A stretch of 64,000 nt of DNA from NCBI GenBank assembly GCA_903813345.2, contig CAIIXF020000011.1, forward strand, positions 25,600,166 to 25,664,165, written 5' to 3'. This document shows, in pieces, positions 10,498-21,446 of the stretch. Origin of the DNA: Owenia fusiformis. Its lineage: Eukaryota; Annelida; Polychaeta; Sabellida; Oweniidae. The translations under genes were made by a program, and so were the position numbers. The notes under the pieces are model-generated. The model was not told the DNA's origin and searched no databases. It was given only the letters and a program-made list of their open reading frames with translations. Each line of letters opens with the position of its first letter. Position 1 is the first letter of the stretch.

Positions 10498-12620
10498 CTA
10501 CTGCACTATGTTGTCTGCTTCCTGTTCCTCAGGCTCACAACCTAAAGAAATAATTATAGCCAAATTATATCCCATTGAATACATGAACAAGTGAACAAAG
10601 TAAAGTCAATTCATGTAAAAACTTTGTGTATACAGAACATTTTAAATTAAATAATTTTGGATATTGAATTGCATTTCCTGATAGTGATAAGTCATGTTTA
10701 GTACTGGTAGGTTTTCACCAATAACTATAAGACTATAGTTGACAGCACATATTGATTACAGTAAAACCTGTCTTAGTGAACACCTCTCTCTAGTGAACAC
10801 CTTTGTTTCGTGAACACCACTTAAAGTCACATTTTACATTCACTTCTGTATAAAATTCCCTTTCTAGTGAACACCAACCTACAGTGAACACTTTTTTGTG
10901 GCTCCATAGGTGTTCACTATATACAGGTTTTACTGTATTTAACAATTGCTGTCACAGATTCTTACTTACAATGGAAAGTAATCCTTTCTGCTGATTTCAG
11001 GATCTCCTCCATATCCTGAAATCCATATGCAGAGGGTCTTTTCAGGGAGACCCCCTTGGCATTCCTACTGCCTTCAGCCTCCCTTGATCCAATGCTTTGT
11101 AAGAGCATCTGTGCCCATGGGATTTTCCAAGGGCAGTGCCTAAAATATTCCTCTTGTACAATTATGGCATGGATATACTATTTGCTACACCCTCTTGAGT
11201 ATTGAAGTATTCATGTTGTTACATTTTGTCAAACAGTGTTATAACGTGTGGCTAAATTAAATGCATATATATGTATAGTCAGAAATCCTAACATATTGTG
11301 GAAAAATGATAGTAGGGTTAGTATATTTGACAAAATCTTTTGAGTCTTACTGAATACCATTAAATGTTAGGTAATGGCTAACTGAACACAATTTGCTTCA
11401 ACACCTACATCATACAAATATTTCTAATATACAAGTATACATGTGCATGTATATTGGGTACTTACAATATTTCTCATTAAAGAGTTGTTGCACAGCCTGC
11501 CGCTTTTTCGACACCTTCGTCCCCTCTGTGTCTTTGACACCCTGAATTGATCCTTGAATTGAAAATTATTGAAAGAACTGTAAGGTAATGTTTTCTTCAC
11601 TTCATTCAAAACTTTTTAAGTAGACTAGGTCAATAATATTCCTATCTGTTTTAACTCGTTATTACTTGAGAACTTTTAAGTTGTTATAAAATCATTTGAA
11701 TTATTCTGTTTTCCTTCTTAGTTAATTGATGAAGTGAGGCTACATGTACCTGTAACATAATTGTAGAAATCAACCTGAACATCTTGCCTTATGTCCATCC
11801 AGTCAGAGGCCTTTTTGGTCCCTACATTAGCCAAGTGCATCTCTGCTGACCTGGTATTTACAAGGACAATCCCCACTTCAAGAAAGTCATAGACTTCAAT
11901 TTTCTTTACCTAAAAATACAAACACAAAAAGGTTTAACAAGAATGGTTTGTTAGCATTTAATTCATGGCCTGACATTTATGTCAAGGTATATTGATATTT
12001 TTTATTAAATTTTCTTGACCCAGAAACTCAAAAAGGTTTAACAAAATGAAAATAATTTGTTATCATTCAAAATAGGGCCTGTCATTTATCTCATAGTATG
12101 TTGATATTATTTTAATTAAATGCCATAATAATGTAATTATTCAAGAGCCAGTAGCTACCTATTAGTTTCCCCACCAGGTTTTGTTGAATTTTCATTTTAC
12201 ATAAAAACAATTAATTTGAAAATAAATATCTGAGCAATGCAACAAAACATATTTCATTTTTTGTGATTTCATAACATGTTCTATGGGGAATCTACCCAAC
12301 TAGAAGTCACATTTCTAACAATTGTTATTGAAAGCACAAAATGTATTTCATTCATTACCCTTGAAATGTTACATAGCCCTAGTTTAATATCGTAAAACAT
12401 ACCAGTTTATTAAATTGTCCCACAAAGTCATTATATATGGTTTTACGCTGCAGGTCTGTCATCTCTGCAGGATCAACATCAGGGGTACTTGATGCCTCTC
12501 TATTGTATTCTGTCTTTTTGTCTTCTGGCAGCTCCCCCCATGCACTCCCTACTTCTCTCATTCTAGACTGGCTATCCTCTAAATGATATTTACATGGAGT
12601 TAGGCATAAAATAAACTTTT
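10498..12620 (-). pseudogene. multi-exon gene with HMG-box-like exon (exons A-E)
   Basis: Five minus-strand exons fit splice rules. A, 12403-12620: HMG-box-like (EKFILCLTPCKYHLEDSQ, MREVGSAWGELPEDKKTEYN). B, 11750-11909: starts VKKIEVYDFLEV, in phase with A. C, 11466-11552: joins B with a split glycine codon and reads QAVQQLFNEKY. D, 10970-11152: FRHCPWKIPW, SLKRPSAYGFQDMEEIL. E, 10498-10541: EPEEQEADN before TAG. Phases A-B, B-C and D-E agree. Joining C to D makes a TAG at the junction, so the gene is broken there or uses another site. The C/D block resembles uncharacterised proteins recurrent in cnidarian and mollusc genomes (from memory). The HMG box suggests DNA binding; real function is unknown. 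The MITE at 10757-10937 lies in the D-E intron. Confidence 0.55.
10757..10937. mobile_element. MITE with TACAGTAAAACCTGT ends
   Basis: Terminal inverted repeats start TACAGTAAAACCTGT on the left and end ACAGGTTTTACTGTA on the right, extending inward through a TTAGTGAACACC / GGTGTTCACTA block. The 181-bp element has no coding capacity. GTGAACACC recurs in the interior. Related ends appear at 51835-51867 and, more weakly, near 49165, so this is a dispersed family. Confidence 0.85.
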
Positions 12621-12639
12621 CTACAATAGCAAACAATGT

Positions 12640-12905
12640 AAGCTTTTGGGAGGGATTGCTTGGAGGCTCACATGTTGGTCTAGATGAGGTGTTCCTTGAA
12701 GGCCCTGATGTTCTGTTTGGGGAGGGGTTGCTTGAAGGCTCACATGTTGGTCTAGATGAGGTGTTCCTTGAATGCCCTGATGTTCTGTTTGGGGATGGGT
12801 TGATTGAAGGCTCACATGTTGGACTAGACGAGGTGTTTCCTGAATACTCTGATGTTCTGTTTATGGAGGGGTTGCTTGAAGGCTCATATGTATGACTAGA
12901 TAATA
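12640..12905 (-). repeat. 72-bp coding-type minisatellite
   Basis: About four units of 66-72 bp alternate blocks resembling GTTGCTTGAAGGCTCACATG and GATGTTCTGTTTGGGGA. The minus strand stays open and encodes repeats such as SNPSPNRTSG and NTSSRPTCEP. It lies just upstream of the HMG-box-like exon, so it may be a polymorphic, disordered N-terminal segment of that protein. Confidence 0.8.
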
Positions 12906-13109
12906 ATGGACTTTTGTTCCATTGAGTATACACATGTATTCAAAGAATTAATATTCCCTGTATTTGAATGTTTTCCAAAAATATTAGCCATTCTGAAAAT
13001 TATAAGCCATAATATTTTCCTATCAAATGACACAAAAAGTGTATTTTACAGATTATATTTTACAAACATTGTATTCTAACCTGATTCTAATGAAATCAAC
13101 AATTAAAGC

Positions 13110-13300
13110 AGATGCTTCTCTAACATCACAATCATTATACATATTACTGATGCCTCTCTGTCTGTCAACCTCTGCTTCTGAGTCGGAAAAGTCTTCATCT
13201 AGACCACTGTCACAGTCATTGTCAAATCCAAGTTTTGAATTGTTGCTGCATCCTGATACATCTTCATCAGATAATCACCATCCTGATCCATGATCATGTT
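13110..13300 (-). CDS. acidic coding fragment, unidentified
   Basis: One minus-strand frame between about 13285 and 13120 reads DEDVSGCSNNSKLGFDND, then SGLDEDFSDSEAEVDRQRG. It is strongly acidic and looks like a disordered exon. A comparable acidic piece (EDFEELLTNINSDSG, FSDLEEAARAM) lies at 13710-13860 on the same strand. They may be additional 5' exons of the HMG-box-like gene. No domain is recognised, and 13340-13700 is otherwise featureless. Confidence 0.35.
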
Positions 13301-14110
13301 GTCATCCATTGGAGCATTAACATCCTGATCCCTGATCATTTACTCCTATTTTTGATCAAAGCTTTTTATTATTAACATGATTAATGGCTGGCCTCCTTCC
13401 ACCATCAGTGGTTTTGTACCACAGGTCAATGACACTATGTGGATCATATAATTGAACATGTGGAGACTGAAAGTAAAATGATAAAAAGCACTCTGTGTAT
13501 TACTAGAGGTGTCATGATCCAAAATATTTTTAGAACGGGATGGAATGGTAAAAAATCTGCCTACCGCATCATTAATCTGCCTACCCTGAAATCGTGTAGG
13601 CTGGTTGAAAAGTAGAAAAAGTTGTTTACCCCACAAAAATTAGCCTACCTTAAATATTATGTTTTACTTTGATTATAGCTGAGGCTTTTATCTGTAATTG
13701 ATTACAGGCTGTAAGATCTGCTATTACATAGCACGTGCAGCCTCTTCTAAGTCAGAAAAGTCAATGCCTGAGTCAGAATTAATGTTTGTGAGAAGTTCCT
13801 CAAAATCCTCAGAGGCTTTTTGTATGCCTTTATCTTCAGCATCAGGACCACTAACAGGTTCAGTATCATTTTACATTTTTCCTTCAATCAAAGACTCATT
13901 GTGTCTGTAGTCAGTTTATTCCTATAGCCAATTTTCATCCCTTTAACCTTGGAGAACCAAAATATCGCTTAGATTTTTGTTCCCACGTGGCTCTTAACAC
14001 AAGCACCAAAAATATACAATTGAAAATACTCTTAGTAATGATTTTGAAAACTGTAACTGACAGTATATGTCAGACCTAGTAACACATTTAATATACATTT
14101 GTGTTTGTCC

Positions 14111-14240
14111 TTATTTATAAAACTTCAAATATAAGTCTGCTTTCAGATCGTCCCACTCTTCAAAGAGAGGGTCACTATCAAGAATAGGTGGATGAAAGTG
14201 ATCCAATATTCTTTGAATATGGCCATTGCCCAAGTCAAGT
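14111..14240 (-). CDS. terminal exon of an unknown gene
   Basis: A minus-strand acceptor (TTTTTCAG) precedes LDLGNGHIQRILDHFHP, then LFEEWDDLKADLYLKFY and a TAA at 14111. It is short and has no recognisable domain, but splice-site quality and codon continuity support a real or formerly real exon. Confidence 0.4.
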
Positions 14241-14976
14241 CTGAAAAATATTTCAATATTTTTGATTGCTTGTAATAAGATGAACATTATTATTTGTTCA
14301 GTTTTATGTATATGAAAAATAAAGATATGTTGTTGATCTAGCCTTTCATATCCTATGCACGTTTGAAAAATATATTTCGAGGGTTTCAAGCAAAAAAGTA
14401 CTAAGTGCACTTTTGTTAGTTTTGAGAAAATGAAGAAAAACACTTTGATTCTTTACTATAAATCAGACTGCTGTTTATTCAAATATCTATTTGTTTCATC
14501 TTAATGATACATGTAAGGGGTTTTATTTCCTTAATTACCAATTCTGAAATGTTATGCAATAACGCATAATCTGGGGATTTGTAAATAGTATTTTTTTGCA
14601 CGATGTATTTTTCAAAAATGTTACCAGCAAAAACATACCATATGCATTATAGTTTTTTTTTGCATGACAGAATTACATTTTATACCAATGTTTTTAACTA
14701 ATTTCTTCATCCATTTTGCTTGTAAATGTTTTCTAAAGTCTAATAATATATCTTAAGTCACTCTATAGTAAAGTATTTTCTCTAAGTCTATTTTGTCCAT
14801 GTTAACTCCCTTGGATTTCCAGTCATTTCTTTTCTGCCAACTCATGGTCCTTGATTTCACCTGAAACATTCAAATCATTATCATGAAATTATGTTTTCAA
14901 CAAAACAATGGATGGTGCTATCAACTTAAAGATTACTGTATTATAATGTACTTATCAATTAATTTGTGAAGCTCAC

Positions 14977-15390
14977 CTATCCGTCTGTGTCATAGTCACT
15001 ATCAACTGGATGGGGTACGGGGAGTCTATCCTTCATGCCAGCTGGCTTCACATTCAGACTGTGGTAATAGGCATGGTGATCTGTTGGAATCACACCACTT
15101 CTGCATAGTGATAGAAGGTCATCCTTTTTGGCCTTTGTTATAGGGAGTTTTTCTTGGTACGCATATGGGATGTCTTGGTCTTTACTAAGCTGACGCCCCC
15201 TGGTGGTCTTTGTAAGTTTGACTTCTACAAAAGGGCAATCGAAGCTATATTTAAGCTGTAGTGAGTCTGGTTTCTGTTTGCAGTAGCGGATCCATTTTAT
15301 CTGCAGCCATGATACAGCCTTCCCTGTTGTGTCTGTTTTATTGTTTGGGTATATCTTTTTCAGATATTTGAAGTTTCTGAAGTCAGTAAA
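14977..15390 (-). CDS. exon of an uncharacterised transposon-associated protein family
   Basis: An acceptor at 15391 (CCCCTCAAG) opens a 138-codon frame: FTDFRNFKYLKKIYP, WLQIKWIRYCKQKPDSL, LKYSFDCPF, AYQEKLPITKAKKDDLLSLC, then SGVIPTDHHAYYHSL, ending at a TAG abutting a GTGAGC donor-like site. The KYSFD and LPIT..K..DLL.LC..G.IP pattern is one I remember from many uncharacterised proteins of corals, oysters and hemichordates, often next to transposons. No biochemical role is known to me. It is followed downstream by the 14111-14240 exon on the same strand. Confidence 0.5.
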   Translation of the reverse strand, partial: FTDFRNFKYLKKIYPNNKTDTTGKAVSWLQIKWIRYCKQKPDSLQLKYSFDCPFVEVKLTKTTRGRQLSKDQDIPYAYQEKLPITKAKKDDLLSLCRSGVIPTDHHAYYHSLNVKPAGMKDRLPVPHPVDSDYDTDG

Positions 15391-15734
15391 CTTGAGGGGA
15401 ATAACATTACAATCAAATATGACCAGTAATGCAAAAAGCACTATTATGAAGTACAACAAAACTATACTTTTGAAATGGCAAATCATGCAAAAACGTAACA
15501 TAATGCAGTTAGTATTTTTTTGCATGAGCATTATGCACTTAATACTTTTTTGCATGTAACATTTTCCATAATAATCACTTAGTACTTATTTGTATTATAC
15601 AAAGTTATATAACAGATTTCAATATAACCTTTGGTAGGATGATAGAGGGGTATTAAACCATTGTCCCAGATACAATATCTCAATTTTGGCAAAAAGTGCA
15701 CTTAGTACTTTTTTGCTTGAAACCCTCGATTTCC

Positions 15735-16600
15735 CCTTTTATATTAAATTTGTTTTGTAGCTTTTGCCTAAATAATTGCGGCCTCTGATTTCACCTGTTT
15801 TGAAAATCTGGCAAGCAACCTTGTAAATGAAAAGTTTTGGATCACTGTGACATTTGGAATTAGCATTCTGAATTAAAAGAGGATCAATGGCATAGGGGTC
15901 AGTTACATCTGGAAGACCAGTGTAGGGGGAATGGTGTTTGTCAAATCAGTGGGAGACTCATATGAAATTCTACTGGCATCGCTCACTCTGTAAAATTGAC
16001 TGAAGCTTCCAATGCATTCTTCTTTGGAATAGATATTTCTCCTTTAGCTAAATTTGTTTTGGAGCGTTTGCCTAAATAATTGCGGCATCTGATTTCACCT
16101 GTGGTGAAAATCTGGCAAGCAACCTTGTAAATGAAAAGTTTTGGATCACTGTGACATTGGGAATTAGCATTCTGAATTTAAAGAGGATCAATGACATAGG
16201 GGTCAGTTACATCTGGAAGACCAGTGTAGGGGAAGGGTGTTTCTAAATCAGTGAGAGACTCATATGAAATTCTACTGGCATCGCTCACTCTGTAAAATTG
16301 ACTGAAGCTTCCAATGTATTCTTCTTTGGAATAGATATTTCTCCTTTAGCTAAATTTGTTTTGGAGCTTTTGCCTAAATAATTGTGGCCTCTGATTTCAC
16401 CCGTTGTGAGAATCTGGCAAGCAACCTTGTAAATAAAAAGTTTTGGATCGCCGTTTTTGGTATCCTGAATTAATATAGGATCAATGCCATATAGGTCTGC
16501 TATATCTGGAAGACCAGTGTAGGGGAATGTTGTTTGTCAAATTAGTAAGGGACTTATATGAAATTCTACACAAGCATCACTTGTAAAATTGTTCTATTAT
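15735..16600 (-). repeat. three tandem copies of a ~303-bp exon-bearing unit
   Basis: The landmark GGCAAGCAACCTTGTAAATG recurs at about 15810, 16114 and 16416, giving 302-304-bp spacing. The minus strand of each unit encodes the same peptide: DPLLIQNANSKCHSDPKLFI, YKVACQIF, GEIR, then NYLGK. The pattern (helical stretch, F...VACQIF, EE/GEI, N..GK, K..L) is reminiscent of the C-terminal half of a BEN domain, but that is tentative. Copies differ by scattered substitutions, small indels and stops. Local duplication of one exon is the simplest reading. Confidence 0.7.
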
Positions 16601-16664
16601 GGCATTCCATATGCAAAAATCAGTAAATTCTTGGGGGAGTGGCGGGATGTTCAGTAGGTGATGG

Positions 16665-16800
16665 AGAGGGAGTAGGCGATGTGATGAAGAGGCAAGAGGT
16701 TATGGAGAGACAGAGGCGAGAGATGGAAAGACTGGAGTATCAGATTTTGAATGAGTCTGTCTTGAAAATTGAGTTTGAGAGGAGAAATAAGTTGGAATAA
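16665..16800 (+). pseudogene. coiled-coil coding fragment
   Basis: On the plus strand from about 16680 a frame reads MKRQEVMERQRREMERLEYQ and then ESVLKIEFERRNKLE before a stop near 16798. Heptad-like spacing and Glu/Arg richness indicate a coiled coil. It runs opposite to the exon units just upstream. The family is unknown, and 16800-17100 retains only stop-riddled traces. Confidence 0.4.
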
Positions 16801-17099
16801 TTGAAGGAGTCTGAGAAATGGAGCATGTAGCTTCAGTTGCATTCTGAGAACTAAACTGATGGCAACTTTTGATACTACAACAGCAGATTGAACAACTATC
16901 CACACGAATCGAGCATGTTCAAGGAATGAAGAGGTCAGATGAAGACTTCTTCTACGTACACGGAAATCAGTTTTGTGTGGTTTTGAGGTGTACAAAACTT
17001 AAGAAACAAATTGACCACCTAAAGAAATGATAGCTACCCACACAGAGCCACCAAGCATTTTAAAAAAGATAATTGGTTTTTGAATTCTATATCATGAAT

Positions 17100-17753
17100 G
17101 TAAATTGTGTATGAAAACGCGATCTTGTGTTTGTATTATTCTGGAGTATTTTGTTTTAATTACAGAATAGTGATAATCTCATTTATCCTTAACACAGATA
17201 GTGGTAGGACTCATTCACATGCAGTATGCTCATTTCAAAGTAATGGATTACTAAAAAGATGCATAGCATGTATGCATAAAGACAATTTTTCTTTACAATG
17301 GTTGGTAGCCCTAAGAAGGGCCATGTGGTTTTACAATGATTGAGAATCGTGTCTGTGTAGGCTGTACAATGCATGGCAAGGTTGCTTCTTTTATGTTCCT
17401 CTTTGACTAAATAAGTTGTCAGAAGGACCTCTATGCCAAGAAGAACATATCTTCTCATCTGAAGCATTTCTTTGACATCTGGCTTCCATAGTCGGACTGC
17501 CCAATATCGACCCAGGTTCAAATGCTTTATTTCTTTTCACAGAACAGCTAGTTGCTGCTTGCCCTCTCAACATGCTCAAGCCTTTCTCATAGTCACTAGA
17601 AGTCATTTACATGAATTATTCATCAAAATTTATCAAATGCAATTATGCTGTTTTATTATTACACGAACATACTTTGAAACAATTAAATGAACAATTTGTT
17701 ACTGTATCGTGTTGTTGCCATGCTGCTTCTTGTGTAAGGCCAAAGGCTACATA
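17100..17753. repeat. dispersed repeat R1, copy 2, left part
   Basis: This matches 950-1600 of copy 1, then ends at the insertion of the Tc1/mariner element at 17754. The sequence AAAGGCTACATA directly precedes the insertion, as in the empty copy at 882-900. Confidence 0.75.
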
Positions 17754-19058
17754 TCGGGTGTCCCAAAAAAACGTCCCGCTTTTTGAGCTCTTATAACTCT
17801 GCAAGATATAAACCAATTTCTTTGAAGTTTATCAGGGAGTAAGATAAGGATATTACCTATAAGTTATAAAAATATTTAATTAATTGGATGTACATTTTGT
17901 GAGTATCGCCAAATACAAGATAGCATAGCAAGAAATGTAATATCGGAGGACAACTCAATTATTTCAACTTATAATGTCGATTGATGAGCATCGCCAAATA
18001 CAAAAGTTAAACAGCATAAGATAAAAAGTTGGTAACAGCAAAAGATCGACAACTCACTTATCTAATAACTTGTGCTCAATGTGGCCTCCATCTTCCTTCA
18101 CAACTAAACGGAGTCGTTTCTTCCATACAGAGATACTGCTCTTGATTTCATCCTGTGATATCTCCTGCCATGACGCACTTATTCTCTCTTTTAATGTTTA
18201 TTCTGTAAACTTATCCCTCATACCACTGTAAACTTTTTGATTTGGAGAATCCCAAACAGAGTAATCCATTGGATTACAGTCTGGACTTTGTGGAGGCCAT
18301 TCAACCTTTTTGATAAATGCTGGGGTGGATCTCTCCAGATACGCCTGGGTTACCCCACTTGTGTGGGAAGGCGCCCCATTTTGTTGAAACACATAGTCAT
18401 TTCTAGGGTAAATCCTCCTACAATCAGGTAGCAGATTTTCATCTAATAACTTAATATAGCTTTCGCTGTTGACTTTTGCTTTGTCAGTATCAATGAAATA
18501 AATGTTGTCTCCCCCTTCCAGAATACTCCTGCAGAAACCATTATCTTTTTGGAAAAACGTGAAGTTTCATGGTAAAGACGTGATGGCTGAATTTGAGTTT
18601 TACTCTTTCCATACACCCGATCATTTTGACGATTTTTGGGCACTTCGAGAGAAAATTCCTTCTCATCACTGAAAATGATCTTCTTGACATCTGCCGCTGA
18701 ATAATGATCATATAAATTGCAACATTTTCTTTTTCTTTTTCCTTTAACATATAAGTGAGTTGTTGATCTTTTGCTGTACCAATTTTTTATCTTATGCTGT
18801 TTAACTTTTGTATTTGGCGATGCTCATCAACCTACATTATAAGGTGAAATAAGTGAGTTGTCCTCCGATATTACATCTCTTGCTATGCTATCTTGTATTT
18901 GGCGATACTCACATAATGTACATCCGATTAATTAAATATTTTTATAACTTATAGGTAATATCCTTATCTTATTCCCTGATAAATTTCAAATGAATTGGTT
19001 TATATATTGCAGAGTTATAAGAGCTCAAAAAGCGGGACATTTTTTTTGGGACACCCGA
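17754..19058. mobile_element. Tc1/mariner element with 307-bp terminal inverted repeats
   Basis: The element starts TCGGGTGTCCCAAAAAAA and ends with its reverse complement. Arms 17754-18060 and 18752-19058 pair along their whole length with a few percent mismatch. TA flanks both ends (17752-17753, 19059-19060). Copy 1 of R1 has AAAGGCTACATATATACC with a single TA, so it is the pre-insertion site and proves the boundaries. The 690-bp centre encodes most of the catalytic part of a transposase but no N-terminal DNA-binding domain. It is therefore an internally deleted, non-autonomous copy. Arms this long are unusual for the superfamily. Confidence 0.95.
18055..18750 (-). pseudogene. Tc1/mariner transposase fragment (DD37D-like spacing)
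   Basis: Read on the minus strand: KKIIFSDEKEFSLEVP with the first catalytic Asp, MVSAGVFWKGE, VFQQNGAPSHTS, EWPPQSPDCNPMDYSVW, then KSSISVWKKRLRLVV and GGHIEH. From the second to third catalytic positions there are 37 residues, a DD37D-type spacing, but the second position is Asn where Asp is normally required (QQNGAPSH). A one-base shift in a G run near 18510 and a stop at 18200 add to the damage. The reading frame ends with a stop inside the left inverted repeat. The HTH region is absent. Confidence 0.85.
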
Positions 19059-19955
19059 TATATACCAGCATCAAACTTTTTATTCTCTTTTGGTTTTAAC
19101 AACAAGGTTTGAGTTGAATATTTCTCAAGCAATCATGTGTTTGTATTATTCTGGAGTATTCTGTTTTTATAACACAGTAGTGATAATGATATGTCGGTTA
19201 TCCTTATCAAAACCTTAACACAAAGTAGTGGTAGGACTCATTCTCATGCAGTATGCTCATTACAAACTAATGGATTACTAAAAAGATACATGTATTCATA
19301 AAGACAATTTCCCTTTACAATAGTTGGTAGCCCTAAGAAGGGCCATGTGGTTTTACAATGATTTAGAATCTTGTCTGTGAAGGCTGTAAAAACGCATGGC
19401 AGGGTTGCTTCTTTTCTGTTCCTCTTTGACTTAATACATTGTCAGAAGAACCTCTATGCTAAGAAGAGCGAAGGAATTTAAGTTAATATTCCTCAAAGAT
19501 TTCTCCTTCAAATGCTGAAACTGCTATGTCATCGAAGCACAGAACAGAGATCGAACTGTCATCAGTAAATACTTGCATGGTTACATCAGATTCAATGTCC
19601 CCATCAGTCATAAACAGTTTGTCCTTATACAGACTTGCCCTGGCCTGTCTTCGTGCGTATTGAGAAATGGTGCGTTTCACCTTTGCTTCCATGCAACCTG
19701 GTGGTGAGTTTTAAGTCTACTGTGAGACAGGGCTAGGGTTACCAGCTATCCAACTTTCTGTACTCATTGTTTTTTAAGAACAATTTCATTTCATTTTTCT
19801 TCTGTAGACTTTTAGTTTTATTTTTCTTCTGTAGACTTTTAGTTTTTTTTAGTATTGGAATACTTTTTAACTTTTACTTTGTGAAAGGCAGCCAATTCAG
19901 GTCTTTCAATGTATGTGATGGTTAGGAATTTAGGAATAGATCAGCCCCGAGTCTG
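19059..19955. repeat. dispersed repeat R1, copy 2, right part
   Basis: R1 homology resumes exactly at 19059 with TATATACCAGCATC and continues to the AGTCTGTTTAA tract near 19955, as at 1975-1990. Between 19692 and 19483 the minus strand is open, with AKVKRTISQYARRQARASLY, then DGDIESDV, ISVLCFDDIAVSAFEGEIFE and a stop, an acidic C-terminal peptide that copy 1 has lost. The protein is not recognised. Confidence 0.65.
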
Positions 19956-19964
19956 TTTAAGGCC

Positions 19965-19965
<1 letters not shown>

Positions 19966-19995
<30 letters not shown>
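19966..19995. repeat. (TTTC)n microsatellite
   Basis: About seven TTTC units join the end of the R1 repeat to the gypsy fragment. The corresponding place next to the other gypsy fragment (3760-3780) has a shorter TTTC-rich tract, which suggests the two loci share a common ancestral junction. Confidence 0.85.
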
Positions 19996-20138
19996 ATGAT
20001 AAGCATCTCAGCTATCAGTTGGTCCTTCTTTGGCATGAGGCAATGTTCCCTTTTGATGTACTTGTTCAGCTCCTTTGGGTCTTTGCAAAGCCTGATTCTC
20101 TTGGCCTCTGGATCCTTGGGGACAACAACCATACTATT
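19985..20138 (-). pseudogene. Ty3/gypsy reverse transcriptase fragment, second copy
   Basis: The minus strand encodes SMVVVPKDPEAKRIRLCKDP, then KELNKYIKREHC and LMPKKDQLIAEM, nearly the same peptide as at 3755-3940. It is cut off on its 5' side by the short inverted-repeat element at 20139. Both gypsy fragments end at almost the same codon. Confidence 0.8.
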
Positions 20139-20262
20139 AATCCCTGTCAATTGGCACTTTTACCCTGCTTTTCAAGCCTTGGTCAACCAACCACTAAAGC
20201 CCTTGCAAAGTTGGTTTTTTAAATGGATTGGGACATGTCTTGGGGCATGAATTACAGGGATT
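20139..20262. mobile_element. small MITE-like inverted-repeat element
   Basis: AATCCCTGTCAATT at the left end and AATTACAGGGATT at the right end form ~13-bp imperfect terminal inverted repeats around a 124-bp non-coding body. It interrupts the gypsy RT frame just before its SMVVV block. Target duplication is not clear. From 20263 to 21235 I see no gene. Confidence 0.5.
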
Positions 20263-21235
20263 GCATTCTCTTTCAGGATTATCTTTGAATGTAAATGACA
20301 TAACTTTGTGACTGTATGTCTGTAAATACATCAGATTATTTTTAAATCAGATCATAAGTTTGCATATTGGAATTGTCAGAATTTATGACATGAATTCTTT
20401 TTTTACTAAATTAAGCTTCGCAAAATCTTTCTGGTCATGTAAATTTTGTTGATTCAAATTTACACGACCAAAACTTCCAAAGCAAAATCTGCTCACATGG
20501 CGAAGAGACAAATGTCCTTTTTTTGATCCGAACTCTGATCACACCAGCCACTAGTAAACATGTGATAGATGTAAATCTGATTCCTTTTGTCACAAGATTT
20601 AGTTTTGCCAAGTTAAAATTTTGCTGTGGCAGATTTTTTAGAAGCTTTATCGTGGTCTATTCTGGATACTCTTGCAAAATTGTCAAAATATTGACCAAGG
20701 TCACTCTATCGCGTGAGGATGCCTTATTCAATTTTCCCCAGTATGCCTTCTTGGTAGTGATGCACATCATTCCATTGATAGTACATCTTGTGTAACATAA
20801 CTTGTTGAAAGTGTTCCAGCATTTGCAACTTGATTTCCTCATTGGCAGTATTATTGACTGTTTCCAACTATTAACTGAAGGAAAATGTGGGGACAGTGAA
20901 AGGTAGATGATTTACAATCTGAACCTCTGTTCACCTGTATTTAAGCAATGTCATTGATTTTTCTCATCTTGCTTGACTTTTAAGAATGCTATCCTTGACA
21001 TTTTTTGTGCCTTTTCGTATGGTATGTTCTGTATTGAATCGATATGAACATGGAACTGCTTCTAACCCAATATATCCCCGCCATCAAGCCAGAAGGCACT
21101 TCATTGGGCTTTTGCATTTATTTTTTGCAAAAAATGTCCAATTTTTAAAATAAATCTTGTATGTCTTGCTTGGTCAAAGGAATTGTGGTTTCTAACATTT
21201 TTGTCTTGCTGGTCATTCTTGCGAGCCGAAATTAT

Positions 21236-21380
21236 GTAGCAGATAATAAACCTGTTATATGCTTTTAGAGACATTTAGTGTATATAGATGGCAGCTTGTA
21301 TAGGCGTATATTTCTGACCAATCAGATCAGCTGAGAGATTTACTGCAAAATTTGGCATGTGCTTGAAAATATTATTTTTT
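21236..21380 (+). repeat. split direct repeat A1
   Basis: This ~145-bp block begins GTAGCAGATAATAAACC and ends GCTTGAAAATATT. It is repeated at 25206-25350 with one or two differences plus T-run length. It is the left end of the retroelement; its start is set by where similarity to A2 begins. Confidence 0.92.
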
Positions 21381-21446
21381 AAAAAATGTCTAAAACCTTG
21401 TGAATTAAAGCTTAAGTACAAGGGAATACATATATAAACCAATAGA

